Below are positions 42,594 to 48,446 of a DNA stretch of 48,446 nt, piece by piece. This DNA comes from an uncultured bacterium (GTDB lineage: Bacteria; Bacillota; Bacilli; Lactobacillales; Lactobacillaceae). The notes beneath the pieces were generated by a model, which was given only the letters and a program-made list of their open reading frames with translations, ran no database searches and was not told the DNA's origin. The DNA is taken from assembly GCA_905214235.1 (NCBI GenBank), contig CAJMLF010000018.1, positions 1 through 48,446 of the forward strand, read 5' to 3'. Position numbers and translations under genes: made by a program. Each line of letters opens with the position of its first letter. Positions within the stretch are counted from its first letter, which is position 1.

Positions 42594-43578
42594 ACATGGT
42601 GCGCTTTAGTAACTGGTTTGCCATCTGGTGGAGAAAGCGGCGGGCCCGGTTATCAGGAAGCTTGGTGAGGTTCTCGATTGCCTTATTGGTAAACCGCCCC
42701 GCTAGTTGACGACTAGCCTTGACCGCGTCCGACGCAACGACAATTTCTTGGACCCTCTGCATGTCAGCGAGGGTCATTTGTCTTTTCTTGGCTAGTAGCG
42801 GGCCCAACTGGGTGGCCGCGCTTGGCTGCTGGAGGGCTAAAAGGAGGGGCAGGGAGTAGACCCCGGTAGCGAGGTCTTCAAGGACTGGCTTATTCAGTCC
42901 CTGTCCGCCGGTATAGTCGAGAATATCGTCGAGCATTTGAAAGGCAATGCCCAGGTTTTGACCAAACTTTGCGGCGGGCCTGGTCAACCGTTCGTCCCCA
43001 CCGCCGAAGTGGGCGCCTTCCCGGGCGGCCAAGCGGAAGAGGGCGGCGGTTTTACCGTTGACGTTTTTAAGGTAGTCCTTGAGCCCCTGCTGGGTGTTGA
43101 ACCGCTGCCCCATCTGTCCCAGTTCACCGTTTAAGATTTGGCGCATGCTGCGGGCGTTGGTGGTGAGGTAGCTGGATCCTGGCATTGTCTCAATCAGGAG
43201 GTCAAAGAAGACCGTGAAGAGCAGGTCACCGGCATAGACGGCGGTATCCTTCCCAAAGCGAGTCTGAATGCTGACCGCGCCCCGTCTCTTTGGCGAGTCA
43301 TCGATGATATCATCGTGGATCAGGGTCGCCATATGAAGAATCTCAATCGACGAGGCGACCTTCACTAAGCGGTCATCATGCTCACTACTTTGCGGGTTGC
43401 ATGCCCGGGCCGTTAACAACAGGAGGGCGGGACGGAGGTACTTGCCGCCGTTGTCGGCCATTGCCAAAAGGGCCGCTTCGAGGGACGGATTATTGCAGAC
43501 AATCCGCTGGTGGATGCAGTCATTGACTGCCTGGAGCTGTGTGCTGATTAGTGGGTAATGTTGCCATCTATTTTTCAT
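42592..43578 (-). CDS. Polyprenyl diphosphate synthase (menaquinone side chain)
   Basis: Trans-prenyltransferase of 328 residues that makes the long isoprenoid chain for menaquinone. The first aspartate-rich motif is HDDIIDDSPKRRG (from D89) and the second is MLDDILDY. It resembles the large subunit of heptaprenyl diphosphate synthase (HepT/IspB group); no small HepS-type subunit is seen nearby. The start is ATG 43578, with AAAGGAAA upstream; a longer in-frame extension runs into menA and is unlikely. It is divergent from menA. Confidence 0.9.
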   Translation of the reverse strand: MKNRWQHYPLISTQLQAVNDCIHQRIVCNNPSLEAALLAMADNGGKYLRPALLLLTARACNPQSSEHDDRLVKVASSIEILHMATLIHDDIIDDSPKRRGAVSIQTRFGKDTAVYAGDLLFTVFFDLLIETMPGSSYLTTNARSMRQILNGELGQMGQRFNTQQGLKDYLKNVNGKTAALFRLAAREGAHFGGGDERLTRPAAKFGQNLGIAFQMLDDILDYTGGQGLNKPVLEDLATGVYSLPLLLALQQPSAATQLGPLLAKKRQMTLADMQRVQEIVVASDAVKASRQLAGRFTNKAIENLTKLPDNRARRFLHQMANQLLKRTM

Positions 43579-43614
43579 CGTAATAATTTTCCTTTTAATC
43601 AAAAATGCTTTAGT

Positions 43615-43624
43615 TATAATTATA
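43615..43624. promoter_or_regulatory. Overlapping -10 boxes in the prenyl synthase/menA divergent promoter region
   Basis: TATAATTATA is a perfect palindrome that provides a TATAAT hexamer on each strand. The -35 boxes are weak on both sides. Confidence 0.45.
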
Positions 43625-43642
43625 CCGAAAGGATGTGATTTG

Positions 43643-44545
43643 GTGTCACTAAATGTATTTTTAGAGCTTGTCGAAATTAAAGCCAAGACGGCAAGCGTCG
43701 TCCCTTTCCTCTTGGGGATGGGATTTAGCCTGTATTATTTTCATTCTATCAACTGGCTGTTAGCACTTATCTTCTTTGTAGCGATGTTCCTATTTAACAT
43801 GGCAGTTGATATGCTTGATAACTACAATGACTATAACCACGCGGTTGACCAACAGAATTACAAGCAAAAGACCAATATTATCGGTCGGGAAAACCTGTCT
43901 CCCCACTTGGTATTAGGCCTGCTCGTCATCTTCACGGCAACCGCGGCTCTGCTTGGCCTCTCCCTGGTTTACTTGGCTGGGTGGCCAGTGCTGTGGATGG
44001 GGATCTTTTGCTTTGCCATCGGGATCCTGTATTCCTCGGGACCCCACCCCATTTCCAACTTACCATTTGGTGAATTAGCATCGGGCTTCACGATGGGCTT
44101 CATGATTGTCCTCTTAAGTGTCTACCTCAATTCCTACCAACAGTTTCAGTGGAACTGGGCAACCCTATGGCGGGTCTTCGTCATTGCCCTGCCAGATGAA
44201 CTATGGATTTCTAACCTTATGTTAGCTAATAACATCTGTGATGCGCAAGAGGATGAGGATAATCACCGTAAAACAATCGTCCATTTTATCGGCAAACGGA
44301 ATGCTTTGATCGCCTTTAGTGCTAAAAATGTTATCGCTTTCTTAGTGATCATTGCTTCTCCCTTGCTGGAGATTGCCCCATGGACAGTTATTTTATCATT
44401 AGTTATTGTACCTTTTACTTATCACCAGAACAAGTTACTTGTTCACAAGCAGATTAAGCGCGAAACCTTTATCTGTGGTGTTAAAATACTTTTAGTCGGA
44501 TCGGTTGCCCAGCTATTAACCTACTGGGTTGGCATACTTTTGTAG
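43643..44545 (+). CDS. menA: 1,4-dihydroxy-2-naphthoate polyprenyltransferase
   Basis: UbiA-family membrane enzyme of about 300 residues that joins the polyprenyl chain to DHNA to form demethylmenaquinone. The first aspartate motif is NMAVDMLDNYND and the second is NICDAQEDEDNH; about nine helices are predicted. The start is GTG 43643, seven bases after AAAGGATG; TTG 43640 is an alternative. It is followed 15 bp later by ndh. Confidence 0.92.
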   Translation: MSLNVFLELVEIKAKTASVVPFLLGMGFSLYYFHSINWLLALIFFVAMFLFNMAVDMLDNYNDYNHAVDQQNYKQKTNIIGRENLSPHLVLGLLVIFTATAALLGLSLVYLAGWPVLWMGIFCFAIGILYSSGPHPISNLPFGELASGFTMGFMIVLLSVYLNSYQQFQWNWATLWRVFVIALPDELWISNLMLANNICDAQEDEDNHRKTIVHFIGKRNALIAFSAKNVIAFLVIIASPLLEIAPWTVILSLVIVPFTYHQNKLLVHKQIKRETFICGVKILLVGSVAQLLTYWVGILL

Positions 44546-44560
44546 AATGGAGGAGAAACG

Positions 44561-45781
44561 ATGAAAAAGGTAGTTGTATTGGGGGCCGGATATGCTGGCC
44601 TAAAGACAGTCGTTGAGTTGCAAAAACAGTGTCGGGGTGAGGTGGAGATCACCCTGGTCGACGAGAATTCATACCACTATGAGGCCACTGACTTACATGA
44701 AGTGGCCTCAGGAAATCTCCCGGCCAGCAAGATCACTTTCCCAATTGCGGATGTCTTAGATCCAAAGATGACAACCTTACTGTTGGACCATGTTGAAAAG
44801 GTTAACGAAGCAGAAAAGACGGTTGAGTTGGCGCACCACCAGCCGCTTAAGTATGATTACTGTGTCTTTGCGTTAGGCTTTGTTTCCGAAACCTTTGGTA
44901 TCAAGGGGGCCGAGGAAAACAGCCTGCCGATGACCAGCGTTAAGGAAGCCGAAGCAATCCACGCCCACATCATTGACCGGATGAAGGATTATCAACAGAG
45001 TCAGAACCCGGCGGACCTGAAGATTGTTATCTGCGGTGCCGGTTTCACAGGAATTGAACTGGCGGGGGCGTTGGCTGATGCCCGCTCGCGGTTTGCTAAG
45101 CTCGCCGGGGTGACCCCTGACAAGGTAACAATTGACATTATCGATGCTTCCAAGCGCCTGTTGCCAATGTTTAACGACAACCTAGCCGAATATGGTGTTA
45201 ACCTGTTGAAAAAGCTCAACATCAACGTTATTACGGAGGCCCTGATTCAAGAAATCAAGCCAGGGACCGTCCTCTATAAGGGGGCCAATGACGAAGACGG
45301 AACCCCCTTGCACGAAATTAAGGGGAACACCATTATTTGGACGACCGGGGTCAGCGGCAGTCCAGTGGTGGCCGAATCTGGGCTCCAGCAACGGCGGGGC
45401 CGGGTAATGGACAGTGGTCACTTGACCGCCCCCCAAGACGATGAGCTCTACATGGTCGGGGACGTTGCGGCAGTGATGCCACCAGATGGTAAGCGCCCGT
45501 ACCCAACCACGGCGCAAATTGCTTTGTCGATGGCTAATTACGTTGCCAAGGACATTGCCGCCCGTGTAAAGGGGACCAACCGGCCAGGGGCTTACACCTA
45601 CAAGTCACTGGGAACAGTGGCCTCAGTTGGTAACACCCGGGCCTTCGGAGAGGCTAGTGGTCATTCCTTCAAGGGCTACCCTGCTTCGGTCCTCAAGAAG
45701 ATGATCATGAACAAGTCGCTCATGGAATTAGGGGGCTTCAAGGAGCTCTTTGCCAAGGGCCGCTTTGACCTTTACCACTAG
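44561..45781 (+). CDS. ndh: Type II NADH:quinone oxidoreductase
   Basis: Single-subunit membrane-associated flavoprotein of 406 residues that passes electrons from NADH to menaquinone without proton pumping. FAD-binding GAGYAGL is at the N-terminus (residues 8-14), NADH-binding GAGFTGIE near 157-164, and VGDVAAV near residue 301 binds FAD. ATG 44561 follows ATGGAGGAG. Transcribed with menA and closed by a terminator. Confidence 0.95.
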   Translation: MKKVVVLGAGYAGLKTVVELQKQCRGEVEITLVDENSYHYEATDLHEVASGNLPASKITFPIADVLDPKMTTLLLDHVEKVNEAEKTVELAHHQPLKYDYCVFALGFVSETFGIKGAEENSLPMTSVKEAEAIHAHIIDRMKDYQQSQNPADLKIVICGAGFTGIELAGALADARSRFAKLAGVTPDKVTIDIIDASKRLLPMFNDNLAEYGVNLLKKLNINVITEALIQEIKPGTVLYKGANDEDGTPLHEIKGNTIIWTTGVSGSPVVAESGLQQRRGRVMDSGHLTAPQDDELYMVGDVAAVMPPDGKRPYPTTAQIALSMANYVAKDIAARVKGTNRPGAYTYKSLGTVASVGNTRAFGEASGHSFKGYPASVLKKMIMNKSLMELGGFKELFAKGRFDLYH

Positions 45782-45804
45782 AATTGAATACCTATTAAGC
45801 TAGT

Positions 45805-45837
45805 AAGAACATCGTCCCCAACGGCGGTGTTCTTTTT
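45805..45837 (+). terminator. Terminator after ndh
   Basis: AAGAACATCG pairs with CGGTGTTCTT (one G-T pair) around a loop and is followed by TTT. Confidence 0.75.
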
Positions 45838-45907
45838 GAAAACGGGCAAGGAAACATGTTCTTTTAAGGACGTGATGAATTACCTATTTTTTTATTCTTT
45901 AATCGAA

Positions 45908-45925
45908 CATACGTTTTAGAGTATG
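45908..45925. repeat. Subterminal hairpin ahead of the tnpB remnant
   Basis: CATAC(8 nt)GTATG is an inverted repeat about 80 bp before the transposase fragment. IS200/IS605 ends carry such hairpins, so it may mark a former left end; the match is short. Confidence 0.3.
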
Positions 45926-46005
45926 ACATAATATCCTTAACAGAGAGTGGTATTCAGGTATTAATTAGCTTTGCTAACTGGCCAGTGCTGAAAGATTGTG
46001 GTGAA

Positions 46006-46407
46006 ATGACACAAATTATAAAGGGAATCAAGCTTCGCCTATATCCCAATGCCCAGCAAAGGGAACAATTGTGGCAGATGTTTGGTAATGATCGTTTCGT
46101 TTGGAACCAAATGTTGGCGATGGCTAAGGAACGATATCAAAATAATCCCAGTAGCCGCTTTGTCAATGAATATGGGATGAATTATCTACTGAAGAGGCTT
46201 AAGCAAGAATACCCATTCCTTAGGGCGAGTGACTCAACTAGCTTCCTCATCGTTAATCATAATCTCGCCCAAACTTTTAAGATGTTATTTAAACATCGGG
46301 GCGGTTACCCACGTTTTAAATCGCGTCGTGCTATTCGCCAAGCTTATACTGAATGGATGATGAACCAGTACCAGGAATTGTCGAAAATTCAAAAAGAGAA
46401 TAAATAA
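46006..46407 (+). pseudogene. Truncated TnpB (OrfB) of an IS200/IS605-type element
   Basis: A frame of 133 residues whose first 100 match the N-terminus of TnpB proteins: GIKLRLYPNAQQREQL, FGNDRFVWNQML, and FKHRGGYPRFKSRR. A full TnpB has about 370-430 residues with the RuvC-like nuclease and zinc finger; these are missing, and the sequence after FKSRR is unrelated before a stop at 46405-46407. No TnpA, no right end and no guide RNA region were seen. A dead remnant. ATG 46006 has GTGGTGAA upstream. Confidence 0.8.
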
Positions 46408-46435
46408 AAGAGAGATTGTGGCACAAATCGAAAAT

Positions 46436-46472
46436 AAAGGTCCCCAGTGTATATTGACACTAGAGACCTTTT
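46436..46472. terminator. Bidirectional terminator between the tnpB remnant and the GlpT-like gene
   Basis: AAAGGTC(ccc)AGTGT pairs with ACACT(aga)GACCTTTT. On the minus strand it would end the transporter transcript. It contains the CTCTAGTGT core shared with other hairpins of the window. Confidence 0.7.
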
Positions 46473-46485
46473 GCCTTAAGTTCAT

Positions 46486-47796
46486 TTATTTAACTGCTTC
46501 TTGTCCGCGGACGTTCCAGGTCGTCAAGAAGATCAGACAGGCGACGATGCTGGCAACCAGGATCAGGACAAAGCCCATGTGCCAGCCGGCCATGTCAACG
46601 ACCCAGCCAAGGACAGCGTTGGCGGAGAAGGACCCGAAGAAGTAACCAAAGAGACCAGTTAATCCGGCAGCAGTACCGGCGGCTTTCTTTGGTACTAGGT
46701 CAAGGGCTTGCAGGCCGACCAACATGACCGGGCCGTAGATCAGAAAGCCGATCGCCACCAGGGCGGCGTTAATTACCGCCAGGCTGTTTGCCGACATGTA
46801 GACCACGAGGAAGACGGTTACCAGGACCATGTAGCAGAAGCTGGCCGGACCCCGCCGGCCATGAAAGACGTGGTCAGAAACCCAACCGGCCAGCAGGGTG
46901 CCGGGAATCCCGGCTAATTCGTACCAGAGGTAGGAGGCACTGGCACTGCCAAGGGTGATTCCCTTCACCTCGGTCAGGTAGGTCGGGACCCAGTTTTCCA
47001 CCCCGTAACGGACGAGGTAGACGAAAATATTGGCACAGGCGATAACCCAGACCCACTTATTATTGAGGACGTGCTTGAACAGGAGCTCCTTGGTGGTAAA
47101 GTTGTGCTCGTTGAGCTGGTGATTCTTGTTTGGATAGTCATTACGGTACTCCTCGATTGGTGGCAAGCCGACCGATTCAGGACTGTTACGCATCAGGATA
47201 AAGGCGATAACGGCAATTACGATTCCGGCAATGGCGGGGATAATGAAGGCCCCGTTGAAACTCTTGATACCGAGCGAACTTGCCGCGATCAGGACAATCC
47301 CCCAGTTGGCCAGGGGTGCCATCAAACCGCCGCCGACGTTGTGGGCTGTGTTCCAGAGGGCGGTCTTACCACCCCGCTCGTTAAGGGAAAACCAGTGGAC
47401 CAAGATCCGGCCACACGGGGGCCAGCCCATCCCCTGAAACCAACCGATGATAAACAAGACGATGAACATGGTCGTGATGTTACTGGTTAGCGCGGGGATG
47501 AAACCGAAGGCCAGGTTGGTTAAAGAAACTAGCAGCAGACCGAGGGGCAGGAAAATTCGGGCATCGCTCTTGTCGGAAACAATCCCCATTACGAACTTAC
47601 TAATTCCGTATGCTAGGGAGACAGCGGAGAGGGCTAGCCCTAACTGTCCCTTTGAGAAACCTTCCTTGATTAACCCGGGAATGGCGATTGAAAAGTTATT
47701 TCTTAATAGGTAGTAACCGGCGTAACCAACGAAAATACCGATAAAGACTTGCAGGCGCAAGCGACGGTAGGTGGCGTCGATTTTACTCTTGTCCAT
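46486..47796 (-). CDS. glpT: MFS organophosphate:phosphate antiporter (GlpT-like)
   Basis: A 12-helix major facilitator of 436 residues in the organophosphate:Pi antiporter group. GMGWPPCGRILVHWFS and the two substrate-binding arginines expected in LLRNNFS and VRYGVENW are present. It most resembles glycerol-3-phosphate transporters, importing glycerol 3-phosphate in exchange for phosphate, but a hexose phosphate role (UhpT) is not excluded. ATG 47796 follows TAAGGAG. No glpQ or glpK is adjacent. Confidence 0.88.
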   Translation of the reverse strand: MDKSKIDATYRRLRLQVFIGIFVGYAGYYLLRNNFSIAIPGLIKEGFSKGQLGLALSAVSLAYGISKFVMGIVSDKSDARIFLPLGLLLVSLTNLAFGFIPALTSNITTMFIVLFIIGWFQGMGWPPCGRILVHWFSLNERGGKTALWNTAHNVGGGLMAPLANWGIVLIAASSLGIKSFNGAFIIPAIAGIVIAVIAFILMRNSPESVGLPPIEEYRNDYPNKNHQLNEHNFTTKELLFKHVLNNKWVWVIACANIFVYLVRYGVENWVPTYLTEVKGITLGSASASYLWYELAGIPGTLLAGWVSDHVFHGRRGPASFCYMVLVTVFLVVYMSANSLAVINAALVAIGFLIYGPVMLVGLQALDLVPKKAAGTAAGLTGLFGYFFGSFSANAVLGWVVDMAGWHMGFVLILVASIVACLIFLTTWNVRGQEAVK

Positions 47797-47866
47797 ATGA
47801 AAATACTCCTTACTGATAAATTATTCAGCATTAATTGTACTACTGTTTGCCATAGTTAAGGACAAA

Positions 47867-47897
47867 AAATAAAGGGCTTCCATGGGGAGAAGCCCTT
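47867..47897 (-). terminator. Terminator of mscL
   Basis: On the minus strand AAGGGCTTC pairs with GAAGCCCTT around an 8-nt loop, followed by TATTTTTT. Confidence 0.85.
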
Positions 47898-47922
47898 ATC
47901 AATCATTAATTCTGGTTGGTAG

Positions 47923-48294
47923 TCATTCGTCTGCCTGTTTCTTTAGTGTTTCCGCAATTTCCTTGAGGTATTGAACTTCGGGACTTGGTGCGGCCGGCTT
48001 TTCTTCCTTCTTGTGGAAGTGGTTGATAAATTTAACCAGCAGGAAGACAACGAAGGCGATGATGATAAAGTTAATGACGGCGTTTAAGAACAGACCGTAT
48101 TTAAACTGGGCGTCGCCAACGGTCAGGACGAGGTTTGAAAGATCAATTTTCCCGATGAAAAGACCGATCAGGGGGTTAATCAGGTTGTTGACCAGGGAAT
48201 TAACGATGGCCGTAAATGCTGCCCCGACAATGATCCCGACAGCCATGTCAACAACGTTCCCGCGGGCAATAAAGTCTTTGAATTCCTTGAGCAT
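47923..48294 (-). CDS. mscL: Large-conductance mechanosensitive channel
   Basis: Homopentameric membrane channel of 123 residues that opens under membrane tension to release solutes in osmotic downshock. The N-terminal [23 protein letters not shown] and TM1-TM2 arrangement with a cytoplasmic helix are present. ATG 48294 follows AAAGGAGGCTC. The upstream 150 bp to the window edge hold no gene; a TTGACA at about 48403 (minus strand) has no clear partner -10. Confidence 0.97.
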   Translation of the reverse strand: MLKEFKDFIARGNVVDMAVGIIVGAAFTAIVNSLVNNLINPLIGLFIGKIDLSNLVLTVGDAQFKYGLFLNAVINFIIIAFVVFLLVKFINHFHKKEEKPAAPSPEVQYLKEIAETLKKQADE

Positions 48295-48446
48295 GATGAG
48301 CCTCCTTTTTGACTATCTTTCGTATTATTATTTTATCAATGGAATCAGGCTCGTGACTACGGTTGATTATTGAGATTTAAGAAATTTTAAGTCCCGGAAT
48401 GTCAATTTAAATTAGAAATTGGTCATCTGTAATATACTTCATGAAT

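Noticed and set aside
45908..46472. An intact IS200/IS605 element with a guide RNA
   Set aside because: No TnpA, no nuclease part of TnpB and no recognisable right end are present.
1..48446. CRISPR array, prophage or rRNA operon
   Set aside because: No regularly spaced direct repeats, phage structural genes or rRNA sequence were found.

Overview
The window looks like chromosome from a lactic acid bacterium of the Lactobacillaceae, most like Limosilactobacillus (heterofermentative lactobacilli). The basis is the protein families and gene order: LacLM beta-galactosidase, PepC, the radA-yacL-cysS-mrnC-rlmB-sigH-rpmG-secE-nusG-rplKA order, rplJL with an L10 leader, and cydABCD with menA and ndh. 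Coding sequence is fairly GC-rich with strong AGGAGG ribosome binding sites. This placement comes from recognition, not from a database search.

Layout. 1-2060: KtrB/KtrA potassium uptake; ktrB has no ordinary start codon in its frame. 2070-2250: a tRNA-Leu(AAG) with its own promoter and terminator. 2284-5280: lacL-lacM. 5340-7945: an MMPL exporter behind a possible operator. 7989-9749 (-): a polytopic membrane protein. 9916-12542: AEC transporter, gpmA-type mutase and a coupled alpha/beta hydrolase. 12543-13340 (-): an Xre regulator and DUF2975 membrane protein pair behind repeated operator-like sites. 13407-15876 (-): pepC, rpiA and a GNAT gene. 16004-19175: dut, radA, yacL. 19187-19345: a probable minus-strand structured small RNA with C-rich loops. 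19513-25490: cysS, mrnC, rlmB, sigH, rpmG (interrupted by an in-frame TGA), secE, nusG, rplK, rplA, with L1-type leader elements. 25600-29785: an aminotransferase, then a small membrane protein, a GT2 glycosyltransferase and UDP-GlcNAc 2-epimerase. 29971-31407 (-): an amino acid permease. 31615-35119: a heterodimeric ABC exporter. 35129-36300: rplJ-rplL. 36570-45840: a respiratory cluster of cydABCD, polyprenyl diphosphate synthase, menA and ndh. 45908-46407: a tnpB remnant. 46486-48294 (-): GlpT-like transporter and mscL.

How the genes work together. Ndh, a menaquinone pool built by the polyprenyl synthase and MenA, and cytochrome bd matured by CydDC form a minimal aerobic electron transport chain. 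No heme or DHNA synthesis genes are visible here, so it may depend on supplied cofactors. A cre-like site inside the cydA promoter suggests carbon catabolite control. The cysS to rplA stretch is the conserved translation and transcription block. 

The most interesting signals are the putative C-rich-loop small RNA between yacL and cysS, the nonsense codon in rpmG, a second L1-binding-like hairpin between rplK and rplA, mutually exclusive hairpins upstream of sigH, and several promoter-embedded palindromes. No CRISPR array, rRNA, prophage or intact insertion sequence was seen.
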